Assembly (NCBI RefSeq): GCF_001889025.1
Contig: NZ_CP018154.1
Location: forward strand, 920,501 to 984,500
Direction of reading: 5' to 3'
Length of the DNA stretch: 64,000 nucleotides
Source: Sphingorhabdus lutea
GTDB lineage: Bacteria; Pseudomonadota; Alphaproteobacteria; Sphingomonadales; Sphingomonadaceae
In this document: in pieces, positions 47,301 through 56,909 of the stretch
How the letters are laid out: the number at the start of each line of letters is the position of its first letter
Position numbering within the stretch: position 1 is the stretch's first letter
Made by a program: the position numbers and the translations under genes
The notes under the pieces: model-generated
What the model saw: only the letters and a program-made list of their open reading frames with translations
What the model was told of the DNA's origin: nothing
Databases searched by the model: none

Positions 47301-48203
47301 TCATCGCGGTAATTTTTTTATCGCCTGAGCCAATAATAAAAATTCGTCATGGCGCGGGCTATTATGCCGCCAAATAAGCGCGATTTTGCGTAGGGCATTT
47401 TTCGCGTCCAATGGTCTGGCCCGCACATTTGTGCCATTTAATAATCCGGAACTTATCGCCATTTGCGGTAGCAAAGTTGTGCCCAAATCATTATCCACCA
47501 TTTGCACCAAAGTGTGCAGTGATGTGCCCATCATCATCGCCGATGCGCTTATTTCCGGGCGGTTACAGGCGGAAAGCGCATGATCTTTTAAACAATGGCC
47601 ATCGACCAATAATAATAGTGTGCTTTCGTCGATAATTTCCGGGGTTATAACCGCAGGCGGATTATTATCTTGCCCATGCGCAAAGGCAATGTGCAGCGCA
47701 TCATCAAATAAAAATTCGCTATGCACCGCGCCAATATTATAAGGCAGGGCCAATAAAACACAATCCACCTGTCCATGCGATAATGCATTGCATGCATCAC
47801 TGCTGGTTTCTTCGCGCAGGAATAATTTTAATTCAGGATAATTTTCACGCAGCTGCGGTAATAATTTTGGTAATAAAAATGGCGCGATAGTCGGGATAAC
47901 CGACATGCGCAGTTCTCCGGCAAGGGGCTTGCCCTCTGCTTGCACCAAATCGGTCAACGCCTCTGCCTCGCGCAAAATTTCATGCGCCTTTTTCACTACT
48001 TTTTGGCCCAAAGGGGTAAATCGCACGGTGCGTTTCGTGCGTTCCACCAAAATAATGCCCAATAAAGTCTCCAACTCCTTTATCCCGGCAGATAGGGTGG
48101 ATTGGGTAACAAAACTGGCCTCTGCTGCCTTGCCAAAATGGCCAAATTCCTCCAACGCGACCAAATATTGCAATTGTTTAATGCTGGGATAATAGCTACT
48201 CAT
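47301..48203 (-). CDS. oxyR: OxyR-type LysR transcriptional regulator (peroxide sensor)
   Basis: A 300-residue LysR-family regulator. The N-terminal winged helix-turn-helix is IKQLQYLVALEEFGHFGKAAEASFVTQSTLSAGI. The regulatory domain contains LLLVDGHCLKDHALSAC; Cys204 and Cys213 have the nine-residue spacing of the redox pair Cys199/Cys208 in E. coli OxyR, so a peroxide-driven disulfide switch is expected. Position and motif make OxyR much more likely than a generic LysR protein. It is divergent from cysE, with a 188-bp gap. Confidence 0.92.
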   Translation of the reverse strand: MSSYYPSIKQLQYLVALEEFGHFGKAAEASFVTQSTLSAGIKELETLLGIILVERTKRTVRFTPLGQKVVKKAHEILREAEALTDLVQAEGKPLAGELRMSVIPTIAPFLLPKLLPQLRENYPELKLFLREETSSDACNALSHGQVDCVLLALPYNIGAVHSEFLFDDALHIAFAHGQDNNPPAVITPEIIDESTLLLLVDGHCLKDHALSACNRPEISASAMMMGTSLHTLVQMVDNDLGTTLLPQMAISSGLLNGTNVRARPLDAKNALRKIALIWRHNSPRHDEFLLLAQAIKKLPR

Positions 48204-48391
48204 AATCGGCTGTGCCTGTTAAAAACAAATTTATAATCGATTTTTTCAATGTAACCTTTTTTCGTTCCGTGCCGCAATATATAATAAACACAAATATAAT
48301 ATCCCACCATTGCATCCAACGGGCAATGCCCCCATATTAAATTTTAATACCGGCGGTATTTATGGATAATAATGTTATAAAAGCGTGAAAT

Positions 48392-49144
48392 ATGGCAAAA
48401 ATCATCTCCTTTATCGATTCCATCATTGCGCGCGATCCCGCGCCGCGTTCACGGATGGAAATTTTGCTATATCCCGGATTATGGGCGATTTTCCTGCACC
48501 ATATTGCCCATTGGTTGTTTCAGCGCGAATTATTTTTTGTGGCGCGGCTGGTCAACCATATCAGCCGTTTTTTAACCGGCATAGATATTCACCCCGGCGC
48601 CCAAATTGGCAAAAATTTATTCATTGATCATGGCTTTAGTGTAATTGGCGAAACCGCAGAGATTGGCGATAATGTCACCATTTATCAAAATGTCACCTTG
48701 GGCGGGACAAATCCCACAAATGGGATTAGCGGGAAACGACATCCCACCATCATGGACAATGTGATTATTGGGTCGGGCGCACAAATATTGGGGCCTATAA
48801 ATGTCGGCGTTGGCGCGCGTATTGGCGCGGCTGCTGTGGTGACGGACGATGTCGATGCAGGCGCGACCATGGTGGGAATTAAGGCGCGGCCTATTCAAAA
48901 GGAAAAGCCCAGCAAAGCCGATATTGAAAATTGCTGTGATGAATTTATGCCCTATGGCACGCCATGTGAGGAAATTTTTGACCCCACAACCCAACAATTT
49001 GAACTGTTGCAATGTCAAATTGACATGATGAAAAAGGAAATTGGCCGCTTAAATGGCGAATTGGCCAAGGCTCAGCAAAATGACCTGTTTAGCAATAATG
49101 AAATTGCAAAGCCTGCATCAGTTAAGAAAAATAACGCTGCCTAA
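48392..49144 (+). CDS. cysE: Serine O-acetyltransferase
   Basis: A 250-residue enzyme making O-acetylserine for cysteine synthesis. The N-terminal helical domain is the short EpsC-like type (RSRMEILLYPGLWAIFLHHIAHWLF). The left-handed hexapeptide helix includes IDIHPGAQIGKNLFIDHG, the catalytic GFSVIGETAEIG and VTLGGTNPTNG...KRHPTIMDNVIIG. The last 70 residues form an unusual charged tail with cysteines and a coiled-coil-like stretch. It is divergent from oxyR and overlaps the next gene by one base. Confidence 0.94.
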   Translation: MAKIISFIDSIIARDPAPRSRMEILLYPGLWAIFLHHIAHWLFQRELFFVARLVNHISRFLTGIDIHPGAQIGKNLFIDHGFSVIGETAEIGDNVTIYQNVTLGGTNPTNGISGKRHPTIMDNVIIGSGAQILGPINVGVGARIGAAAVVTDDVDAGATMVGIKARPIQKEKPSKADIENCCDEFMPYGTPCEEIFDPTTQQFELLQCQIDMMKKEIGRLNGELAKAQQNDLFSNNEIAKPASVKKNNAA

Positions 49145-49485
49145 TGGGTGTTGTTGCGCCATTTCCCCAACATAATGGCCCAAATCAGGTGGTGTTTATC
49201 CGAGAGGAATTGTCCAAAATAATGGATATTTATGGGCGCATGGTGGCGGCGGGTAAATGGCGCGATTATGCCATTGTGATGGAACGTGATTATGCCAGTT
49301 TCTCGGCATTTCGGCGCAGTGCGGAAAATCCGGAATATCGGGTGGAAAAACGCCCCTCCCTGCATATGAAACAGGGAATGTGGGCGTTATTTAACGAAAA
49401 TGGCATGATATTAAAACGCGGGGCTGAACTTTCCGGTGTGTTGGCCCCATTGGAACGCAAATTGATTAAGGCGATAAACGGTTAA
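49144..49485 (+). CDS. DUF2794 family protein
   Basis: A 113-residue protein of a family confined mainly to alphaproteobacteria. The conserved core is VVFIREELSKIMDIYGRMVAAGKWRDYAI, then FSAFRRSAENPEYRVEKRPSL and GMILKRGAELSGVLAPLERKLIK. No function is established. The ATG shares its A with the cysE stop codon (TAATG), so translation is coupled to cysE. Confidence 0.88.
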   Translation: MGVVAPFPQHNGPNQVVFIREELSKIMDIYGRMVAAGKWRDYAIVMERDYASFSAFRRSAENPEYRVEKRPSLHMKQGMWALFNENGMILKRGAELSGVLAPLERKLIKAING

Positions 49486-49503
49486 GATATATTTGCCGCT
49501 TAT

Positions 49504-50538
49504 TCATTCCGTTAAGGGCGGCAGATATTCCTGAAACTTAGCGGGCAATAAATTTACAATATTCGCGCGTAATTTTGTCCAAAAAACGGATAGGGTTAAT
49601 AATGCCGAGCCAATGATTAAAGCAGTTAGCGCGACGTTTAACTCCACCATGCCGAAGCTATCAAAAAGATAATAAAGGGCGATTAAAACACATGATAATG
49701 CCGATAATAATAAGGCGCGGCGATCAATCATCAAAGATATAATTGCGAATATGAAATAAGTGATAAATATAGTAAGAATGGGCAATAAATCAGCGCCTTG
49801 GCTATTTAATAACCCGGCCAATATGAATAATGGCTGGGTGAGTAAAGGGGCGGCCAATAAATGCAACCAAAATGCAACGTCGCTTTTTATAGTAAGGCGT
49901 TTTCTGTCCGCAATATCCCATCGCATAGCAATGATGAAGATAATAATGCCGGCCAAAGCGAGGAAGGTTTTTATATGTTCATAGACTATAGTGCTAAAAA
50001 TTGATGAAATTAAAGCGGTGATAGCCAGCGTTAGTGATGCCGCAAGTAAGGCCAAGGAAATGGGCACGTTAAATCTTTTCCAATGTCCCCATGCGGCCAA
50101 AGAACCAAAAAATCCAGCAACAACTAATAATTTATTAAAATTCGGATCAAATAGGTCGGTAAACGTGAAGCCTAAGCCAGTTATATGAAAGCCAAATGCA
50201 GCGATTGAGCCGACAAAACTAATCGATAAAATGATAGAGGGCAGCGCCATTAACTTTTTACGGGTAAAATATTCTGCCAGAATCCAGCTCGACAAAGAGA
50301 CAAATATTGTTGAAAATACCGGAATAAAAACAATGCCGATAATGATAGTCGCAGAAAGGATGATAAGAATGGCGACGGCAACAAATATATCCTGAAAATT
50401 GGTAATTAACCGGAATTGTTCTTGTCCCTCCGCTGGGATGGCGCGTTGTTCCTCAACATGGGCGCGAAGGGCAAGGGCGGTTTCTTTTGATAATATTCCA
50501 GCATCAACAGCCGATTAAATGTCCCCATTGCTATACAT
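49504..50538 (-). pseudogene. Membrane-protein gene (DUF2157-like) with an in-frame stop at codon 8
   Basis: The best start is the ATG at 50536-50538, preceded at five bases by a perfect AGGAGG. Codons 1-7 read MYSNGDI, then TAA (50515-50517), after which the same frame continues without interruption: SAVDAGILSKETALALRAHV..., then about seven hydrophobic segments to residue 344. The N-terminal part (A/S-V-x-A-G-x-L-S-x-E-x-A-x-x-LRxHV) looks like the soluble head of sphingomonad membrane proteins of DUF2157 type. No ATG, GTG or TTG lies between codon 8 and the TTG at 50295, so the protein is probably not made in full. A sequencing error is the main alternative. Confidence 0.75.
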
Positions 50539-50572
50539 AAAGGCCTCCTGCTCATATGAACAAGAGGCCTTT
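50539..50572 (-). terminator. Hairpin between the SDR gene and the pseudogene, with the ribosome site in one arm
   Basis: Nine-base perfect inverted arms AAAGGCCTC and GAGGCCTTT with a 16-base loop. On the minus strand it lies about 60 bases after the SDR stop and could be its terminator, though the T tail is short. The 3' arm includes part of the AGGAGG ribosome site of the pseudogene, so folding would hide that site. Confidence 0.6.
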
Positions 50573-50629
50573 TATGTTATAAATAATGTCCCGTAAAGGA
50601 TTATAATTTATGCCTTATTTTCTTTAACC

Positions 50630-51535
50630 CTATTTCGCCAAGGCGTTGAGGGCGTTTAAAACAACCATTGATTGTTCATTGCCCGATTGCGGCACAATTT
50701 CGCCCGCGCGGTCGGTAATGGCGGCAAAATTTTCGGCAATTGCCTCCACGGTGCGTTCGCCCTCTGGCAAGGCAATGCCGGGGGTTAAGGTGACATAGGC
50801 GGCATGATATGCGCCTGCGCCCGCGCCAATAATCATATTTGACGGTGCGTCTTCGCTCACCAAATATAATGCGGCGGGGGCAACATTTTCGGGTGTGAAT
50901 TTTTCAAATAATTCGGGCGGGAAAATATCTTCGGTCATTCTGGTGCCGGCAACCGGCGCAATGGTGTTGCAACGGATATTATATTTTGCGCCTTCAATAT
51001 TTAATGTTTTGGTAAGGCCCGCAAGGCCCAATTTCGCCGCGCCGTAATTTGCCTGTCCAAAATTACCATATAGGCCGGTGGAGGATGCGGTCATCAAAAT
51101 ACGGCCATATGCTTGTTCACGCATGGTGTCCCACACGGCCTTGGTCACATTGGCTGAACCGTTCAAATGCACATCGACGACCAATTTGAAATCTTCGGGT
51201 TCCATTTTTGCAAAGCTTTTATCGCGCAAAATGCCAGCATTGTTGATGACAATATGGACGCCGCCCCATTTTTCCTTGGCTTGATTGACCATATCGACCA
51301 TTTGGCCATAATCGGTAACGCTGCCGCCATTGGCAATTGCTTCGCCGCCAAATGCCTCAATCTCTGCGACCACTTTAGCTGCGGCATCGGATGTACCCGT
51401 GCCATCGCGTGCGCCGCCCAAATCATTCACCACAACCTTTGCCCCGCGCCGCGCCAATTCAAGCGCATATGCACGGCCAAGCCCGCCGCCTGCACCGGTG
51501 ACGATGGCAACCTTGCCCTTATAATCAATCGACAT
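50630..51535 (-). CDS. Short-chain dehydrogenase (3-hydroxyacyl-CoA dehydrogenase-like SDR)
   Basis: A protein of about 301 residues. The NAD(P) site [29 protein letters not shown] and the catalytic Ser...Tyr-x3-Lys ([21 protein letters not shown]) are complete. The [10 protein letters not shown] segment after the first strand matches the (3R)-hydroxyacyl-CoA dehydrogenase domain of peroxisomal multifunctional enzyme type 2. About 45 residues beyond the SDR core form a C-terminal extension typical of that group. A role in fatty-acid or steroid beta-oxidation is likely but not proven. ATG 51535 has AGGAG seven bases upstream; the ATG at 51541 is too close to it. Confidence 0.87.
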   Translation of the reverse strand: MSIDYKGKVAIVTGAGGGLGRAYALELARRGAKVVVNDLGGARDGTGTSDAAAKVVAEIEAFGGEAIANGGSVTDYGQMVDMVNQAKEKWGGVHIVINNAGILRDKSFAKMEPEDFKLVVDVHLNGSANVTKAVWDTMREQAYGRILMTASSTGLYGNFGQANYGAAKLGLAGLTKTLNIEGAKYNIRCNTIAPVAGTRMTEDIFPPELFEKFTPENVAPAALYLVSEDAPSNMIIGAGAGAYHAAYVTLTPGIALPEGERTVEAIAENFAAITDRAGEIVPQSGNEQSMVVLNALNALAK

Positions 51536-51676
51536 ATTCATTCTCCTAAATTTTTTTGAATTTGCCACTATCTCGCATGATATTCAGGTTGACGCAAGCG
51601 TAAACTAACCGCGCGATTAAACATTAGGGTCAAATTTATGACATTATAATGAATGAAATATTTCTGAAATATTTGA

Positions 51677-51692
51677 GTCATGTTTGCGTCAC
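51677..51692 (+). promoter_or_regulatory. Two-repeat PHO box upstream of the porin
   Basis: GTCAT (51677-51681) and GTCAC (51688-51692) are separated by exactly 11 bases start to start, the spacing of PhoB half-sites. They lie 129 bases before the porin start. A third repeat is not seen. PhoB and the pst operon are the next genes downstream. Confidence 0.55.
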
Positions 51693-51820
51693 AGAAAGCT
51701 GGTTAAGCATTTTTGACGTTTCATATTGGGTAATCGGGCAAAAATTTTCCGCCAAATATCCATATAATAAACACATTTTCGGTCCGTTCATGCTGGCCAT
51801 CATTTTTAAGGAAAGTTGTA

Positions 51821-53194
51821 ATGCAGAAAAATATTGGCAAATTATTATTAAGCAGCAGCGCGGCAGCAAGCTGTTTATTCTTATCAATCAACCCCGCAGC
51901 AGCGCAGGAAAGCCAAAATGTAGAAGCATTACAGGCTGAAATCGCGGCGTTAAAGGCCCAGCTTGCCGTGCTTTCCGATAAGGTCGATGCCAATGCGAAA
52001 AAGGCCGAAGATGCAAAGGCAAATGAAGCAAAGGCACAAGAAAAACCCGCGCAAAGTAAAGAAAAAGTAAAATGGAAGGGCGCACCAGAATTTAGCAATG
52101 ATGATGGTTGGTCATTTAAACCACGCGGACGGATTTTATATGATGCGGCCACAGTTTCCACGCCCAGCGGCATAACCGATAATGGGCTTGGCTTTTCCAA
52201 CGAAGTGCGCCGTGCGCGTTTGGGCGTTCAGGGGACAATTCCAGGCGGCTTTGAATATAAATTTGAAGGTGATTTCGCCAATGGCGGCGTTGAATTAACC
52301 GACGCATTTTTGGCATATGCCGGCAAAAATGTGACCATCAATGTTGGCCAACATAATAATTTCCAAGGATTGGAAGAATTGTCCAGCAGCAATGACACCA
52401 GCTTTAAGGAACGCGCCGCCTTTACCGACGCATTTGGATTTAAACGCAAAGTGGGTATTTCGGCAGAATATAATAATGGACCATTATTATTACAGGCGGG
52501 TGTTTTTACCGATAATGTGGATGATTTGGCCGAAGATGGAAATAATAGCCGCAGTTTGGACGGCCGCATTGTTGTGGCACCGAAAATTGGAGGCAATCAA
52601 TTACATTTGGGCGCATCGGTTCATGTGCGTGAATTGGGTGACACTGTAACATCTGTGCGTTATCGCCAACGCCCATTGGTTCATTCAACCGATGTACGAT
52701 TTATCAACACGGGCACTATCAATAATGCGACAACCGAATCCAGCTATGGTTTGGAAGCAGCGGTTATTTCGGGACGTTTCCATGCCGTCGCCGAAGGACA
52801 TTGGTTGAAGCTAAACCGCACAGGATTACAAGATCCCAGCTTTGATGGGCAATCAATCGAAGCAGGTGTCTTTTTAACCAATGATAAACGCGAATATAAG
52901 GGCGGCGTTTTTAAAGGTGTGAAAGTAAGCAATCCTGTTGGCAAAGGCGGTTTTGGCGCATTGCAATTCAACCTTCGCTATGACCGTTTAAACTTAACCG
53001 ATGCTGGTGATGCGGTATTTGGCGGTAAACAAGACAGCTATCAAGCATCGTTAATTTGGACCCCGATTGATTATGTTCGTTTCATGATTAACTATGCCAA
53101 AATGGACTATAGCGATGCAGCAATCGCGGCCGCAGGGGGAAATCGTGATTATAGTGTGAATGTGCTGGGCTTCCGCTCTCAAATTAGTTTTTAA
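51821..53194 (+). CDS. Phosphate-selective porin, OprO/OprP family
   Basis: A 457-residue outer-membrane porin. A signal peptide ends at PAAAQE. A coiled-coil region (about 33-80: NVEALQAEIAALKAQLAVLSDKV) and a Lys/Glu-rich linker precede the barrel, which starts SFKPRGRILYDAATVS and contains NEVRRARLGVQGTIPGGFEYKFEGDFANGGVELTDAFLAYAG, the OprP/OprO hallmark region. It ends in Phe (FRSQISF), typical of outer-membrane barrels. Such porins take up phosphate or polyphosphate. The PHO box and the neighbouring pst-phoB cluster support this. Confidence 0.92.
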   Translation: MQKNIGKLLLSSSAAASCLFLSINPAAAQESQNVEALQAEIAALKAQLAVLSDKVDANAKKAEDAKANEAKAQEKPAQSKEKVKWKGAPEFSNDDGWSFKPRGRILYDAATVSTPSGITDNGLGFSNEVRRARLGVQGTIPGGFEYKFEGDFANGGVELTDAFLAYAGKNVTINVGQHNNFQGLEELSSSNDTSFKERAAFTDAFGFKRKVGISAEYNNGPLLLQAGVFTDNVDDLAEDGNNSRSLDGRIVVAPKIGGNQLHLGASVHVRELGDTVTSVRYRQRPLVHSTDVRFINTGTINNATTESSYGLEAAVISGRFHAVAEGHWLKLNRTGLQDPSFDGQSIEAGVFLTNDKREYKGGVFKGVKVSNPVGKGGFGALQFNLRYDRLNLTDAGDAVFGGKQDSYQASLIWTPIDYVRFMINYAKMDYSDAAIAAAGGNRDYSVNVLGFRSQISF

Positions 53195-53215
53195 TAAATT
53201 GACGAGATTATAAAA

Positions 53216-53249
53216 GGGGGGGCAGGGCGATGGTCTTGCCCCCCCGTTT
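53216..53249 (+). terminator. Terminator of the porin gene
   Basis: Nine-base stem GGGGGGGCA / TGCCCCCCC with a 12-base loop, followed by GTTT, 22 bases after the porin stop. The T tail is short but the stem is very strong. Confidence 0.8.
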
Positions 53250-53383
53250 ATGCATTTATAAAGCAAAAAAATGAGATGATAATGTAAGCTGCAAAGGCCA
53301 AAAGCACGGACCATATAGGCCGCAACTGCTATGCCGCGATAATAAATTATATGACAGCTATGAAGTGAGCGCTTTATTATTGG

Positions 53384-54079
53384 TTAAACCGCATTGGCAT
53401 CCAATGAATAACCCGCCGAACGCACGGTGCGGATGATGTCTGCCTTTCCGCCCTTATTCAATGCCTTGCGCAGGCGCCGAATATGCACATCAACGGTGCG
53501 CAGTTCAATATCGCTATCATGGCCCCATACACGGTCCAATAAACGCTCTCGGCTAAACACTTGGGATGGATATTCCAAAAAATGGCGCAATAGGCGATAT
53601 TCGGTCGGGCCAAGCGGAACGGCAACATTACCGCGCGTTACCTTATGCGCCAATGTGTCCATTTCAACATCGGCAAAGCTTAACTTTTCACCCGCAACAG
53701 CAGGGCGCAATCGGCGCAGCACGGCATTAACGCGGGCAATTAACTCACGCGGGCTAAATGGTTTGGTGACATAATCATCCGCCCCAATTTCAAGGCCCCT
53801 AATCCGATCATCCTCTTCACCGCGCGCGGTCAACATGATGATAGGGATTTGCGATGTTGCGGCATTACGGCGCAATTGCCGGCATACCTCTATACCCGAT
53901 AGATTTTCAATCATCCAATCCAACAGGACAATATCGGGTGTGTGCTCTGCAGCCATGATAAGCGCCTCTTCCCCATCGGGAGTATGGCGAATGGTGAAGC
54001 CCTCGCGCTCGAAATTATACCGAACCAGCTCCGCCAGCGATTCATCATCTTCTACAAGTAACAGGTCGACATTTTGCAT
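53384..54079 (-). CDS. phoB: Phosphate-regulon response regulator PhoB
   Basis: A 231-residue OmpR/PhoB-family regulator. The receiver has Asp11/Asp12 (VEDDES), the phosphorylation site Asp54 (LLDWMIENLSG) and Lys in YVTKPFSPREL. The C-terminal winged-helix domain (about 130-228) contains GPTEYRLLRHFLEYPSQVFSRERLLDRVWG and RTVDVHIRRLRKALNKGG. It binds PHO boxes to activate phosphate-starvation genes. It is the last gene of the phoR-pst-phoU-phoB run, 39 bp after phoU. Confidence 0.96.
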   Translation of the reverse strand: MQNVDLLLVEDDESLAELVRYNFEREGFTIRHTPDGEEALIMAAEHTPDIVLLDWMIENLSGIEVCRQLRRNAATSQIPIIMLTARGEEDDRIRGLEIGADDYVTKPFSPRELIARVNAVLRRLRPAVAGEKLSFADVEMDTLAHKVTRGNVAVPLGPTEYRLLRHFLEYPSQVFSRERLLDRVWGHDSDIELRTVDVHIRRLRKALNKGGKADIIRTVRSAGYSLDANAV

Positions 54080-54118
54080 ATAAATTTCTCTTTATTACTT
54101 TTATGTAAGTTACCAACA

Positions 54119-54790
54119 TTAATCGTCGGGAAGGTTTTCGCCGGTTTCGGTAAAATAAATCATGCCAGCACAGGTGGTGCTATGGTCGCCAATGCGTTCC
54201 AAATTTTTGGAAATGAACAATAAATGGGCGACTTCGGTGGCCGATGCGGGATGTTTCGCAATAAAGCCGATAAAATCGACGAATAAATCCTTATATAATT
54301 GGTCAACATCATTGTCGCGGCGGGTGACCGCAATGGCCATATCAATATCACGTTTGGCATATGCCTCCATCGATTTGCGCACCATTTCAACGGTGATATC
54401 GCCCATTTTGGCAATACCCTTATTATGTTGTAAAAATTCGCTCGTGCCCAATTGGCCCACTCTTTTGGCGATATTTTTGGCATAATCGCCAATACGTTCA
54501 ATCACCGCAGACATTTTCATTGCGGCCACCAATTCGCGCAGATCATCGGCCATTGGCGCACGCAGCGCAATGGTTCGCACCACCAATTTTTCCACATCGG
54601 TTTCCAATTGGTCGATAATGACATCTTCTTGCCGCACTTTTTTGGCAAGTTTTTCATCATTTTCAAGCAGCGCCTTCATAGAACCGGCCACGGCCTGTTC
54701 CGCGCGCGCGCCCATTTCGCTGATTAAACCGCGAATGGTATCCATTTCTTCATCAAATGCCGTCAGCGTATGTTTATTGCCGCTATTCAT
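54119..54790 (-). CDS. phoU: Phosphate transport system regulator PhoU
   Basis: A 223-residue protein with two PhoU repeats, each a three-helix bundle with the E/DxxxD metal motif. Clear marks are FDEEMDTIRGLISEMGARAEQAV, DDLRELVAAMKMSAVIERIGDYAKNIAKR in repeat one and FISKNLERIGDHSTTCAGMIYF in repeat two. It restrains PhoR when phosphate is plentiful and affects Pst transport. It lies between pstB and phoB. Confidence 0.97.
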   Translation of the reverse strand: MNSGNKHTLTAFDEEMDTIRGLISEMGARAEQAVAGSMKALLENDEKLAKKVRQEDVIIDQLETDVEKLVVRTIALRAPMADDLRELVAAMKMSAVIERIGDYAKNIAKRVGQLGTSEFLQHNKGIAKMGDITVEMVRKSMEAYAKRDIDMAIAVTRRDNDVDQLYKDLFVDFIGFIAKHPASATEVAHLLFISKNLERIGDHSTTCAGMIYFTETGENLPDD

Positions 54791-54808
54791 GCCATTTTCC
54801 TTTATCTT

Positions 54809-55582
54809 TTAGCCATAACGGCCAGTGATATAATCTTTTGTTTTTTCTTCACGTGGATTGGTGAAGATTTCCGATGTTTCGCCAAATTCGACCAATGTTC
54901 CCAAATGGAAAAATGCCGTGCGTTGCGATACGCGCGCGGCCTGTTGCATATTATGGGTCACAATGATGATAGCATATTTTCCGCGCAAATCGTGAATTAA
55001 CTCTTCAATTTTTGCGGTGGCAATGGGGTCAAGCGCGGAACATGGTTCATCCATCAATATAACCTCTGGATCAACCGCAATGGCGCGGGCAATGCATAAA
55101 CGTTGTTGTTGACCGCCGGATAATGCCGTGCCGCTATTGGTTAGGCGGTCCTTCACCTCATCCCACAGGCCCGCCTTTTGCAGGCTGTTTTCCACAATCA
55201 TGTCCAATTCCGCCTTATTGGCGCAAAGCCCGTGAATGCGCGGGCCATAGGCGACATTATCATAAATGGATTTGGGGAAGGGATTGGGTTTTTGAAAAAC
55301 CATGCCAACGCGCGCGCGCAATTGCACCACATCCATGCTGGGGTCGTAAATATTTTTACCGTCCAGCTCAATCTTGCCTTCTACTCGTGCGCCGACAATG
55401 GTGTCATTCATACGGTTTAATGAACGAAGAAATGTTGATTTTCCGCAACCCGATGGCCCAATAAATGCGGTAACATTGTCCATCTCCACATCGATGGACA
55501 CGTCCTTTATCGCCTGATTTTCGCCATAAAAAACATTGACAGAGCGGGTGGAAATTTTGGGCGTTGCTGTCGTCGATGACAT
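54809..55582 (-). CDS. pstB: Phosphate ABC transporter ATP-binding protein PstB
   Basis: A protein of about 257 residues in the ABC family. Walker A is GPSGCGKST, the signature is LSGGQQQRL and Walker B is [14 protein letters not shown]. It powers phosphate import with PstA/PstC. The ATG at 55582 has an AAGGAAG site seven bases before it; three earlier in-frame ATGs (55612, 55597 and the 55630 start that overlaps pstA) are weaker. It is next to pstA without a gap. Confidence 0.96.
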   Translation of the reverse strand: MSSTTATPKISTRSVNVFYGENQAIKDVSIDVEMDNVTAFIGPSGCGKSTFLRSLNRMNDTIVGARVEGKIELDGKNIYDPSMDVVQLRARVGMVFQKPNPFPKSIYDNVAYGPRIHGLCANKAELDMIVENSLQKAGLWDEVKDRLTNSGTALSGGQQQRLCIARAIAVDPEVILMDEPCSALDPIATAKIEELIHDLRGKYAIIIVTHNMQQAARVSQRTAFFHLGTLVEFGETSEIFTNPREEKTKDYITGRYG

Positions 55583-55613
55583 GATAGCTTCCTTCATATT
55601 ATTATTATCCATC

Positions 55614-56879
55614 TTACCACCGATTTTCAAAACGGTTGCGCAGATAAATTGCGGTGGCGTTCATCGCCATTAAAAATATCAATAAAACGATAATCGCCGC
55701 GCTTGTCTTTTCAACAAATCCGCGATTAACCTCGTCTGACCATAAATAAATTTGCACTGGCAAAACCGATGATGGATCACCAAATCCAGATGCCGGCGTG
55801 GACACAAATGCCCGCATCCCAATCATCAATAATGGTGCAGTTTCGCCCAAGGCGCGGGCCATGCCAATGATGGTCCCGGTTAAAATACCCGGCAAAGCAA
55901 GGGGCAATACATGGTGGAAAATCACCTGCATCGGTGATGCGCCAATGCCCATTGCTGCTTCCCTAATTGATGGAGGGACAGCCTTTATCGCATTGCGTCC
56001 GGCAATAACAATAACAGGCATGGTCATTAATGCTAAAGTTAAACCACCCACCAAAGCGGATGAACGCGCCATCCCGAACCAGCTTAAAAATATCACCAAA
56101 CCCAATAAACCAAAAATAATCGATGGCACGGCGGCAAGATTGTTAATTGATACCTCAATAAAATCAGTCAGCCGGTTTTTAGGGGCAAATTCCTCCAAAT
56201 AAAGGGCGGACAGCACACCCACAGGAAAGGCCAACAACATGGTGATTACCATGGTCATTAACGATCCTTTAAATGCAGACCATATGCCCGCCTCCGATGG
56301 ATCGGTGGCATCACCGCCGGTTAAAAAATCCATGTTAAAAACGGTAGAAATCGTCCCTGCTTTTTCCAATCTGGCGACGATGGCTTCGGATTCTGCGTCT
56401 CCATCGCCCTTATTCGCAATGTCAATTTCGCTATTCACCGGAAGGTTAAATGTCGTTTTTTGTTCGATTAACTCTGGATTGTCCAATAATTGTAATTTCA
56501 GATAATTACCCACGCTGGAGGAAAAAATTTTGCCCTGATCATTGCCATATTGCTGCGTTATGGCCGCTTGTGCCACCCCCTGAAGGTCAAGGCCGTTAAT
56601 GGCTGCTTCTGCATTTGGGCCGCTAATCGATGTGACGCTGGCCCCGCCGGTCATGGCGGGCATGTCAATGGTCACCTCTGCACGGGTTTGCAAAAATCCC
56701 TTAAAACCTTGGCCCAGCATGTTGAACAATAAAAAGGCAAGGAATATCGCCGATAAAGCAACAGATACCAATCCAATAAGACGAAATCTTTTTTCCGAGG
56801 CATAGCGTTTTTGAATGCGCCTTTGCATATCGGGATTATTCCAATCCGTTGGGGTGCGCAAAATTTGTGCGTTGCTCAT
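55614..56879 (-). CDS. pstA: Phosphate ABC transporter permease PstA
   Basis: A 421-residue inner-membrane permease, longer than the 300-residue E. coli type because of an N-terminal extension (about 1-200, DUF3333-like) with one membrane helix and a periplasmic segment. The permease core (about 205-415) has six membrane segments and the EAA loop [30 protein letters not shown]. It pairs with PstC. Confidence 0.94.
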   Translation of the reverse strand: MSNAQILRTPTDWNNPDMQRRIQKRYASEKRFRLIGLVSVALSAIFLAFLLFNMLGQGFKGFLQTRAEVTIDMPAMTGGASVTSISGPNAEAAINGLDLQGVAQAAITQQYGNDQGKIFSSSVGNYLKLQLLDNPELIEQKTTFNLPVNSEIDIANKGDGDAESEAIVARLEKAGTISTVFNMDFLTGGDATDPSEAGIWSAFKGSLMTMVITMLLAFPVGVLSALYLEEFAPKNRLTDFIEVSINNLAAVPSIIFGLLGLVIFLSWFGMARSSALVGGLTLALMTMPVIVIAGRNAIKAVPPSIREAAMGIGASPMQVIFHHVLPLALPGILTGTIIGMARALGETAPLLMIGMRAFVSTPASGFGDPSSVLPVQIYLWSDEVNRGFVEKTSAAIIVLLIFLMAMNATAIYLRNRFENRW

Positions 56880-56909
56880 AGGATTGCTCCGAATATATAT
56901 TGAGAATGT

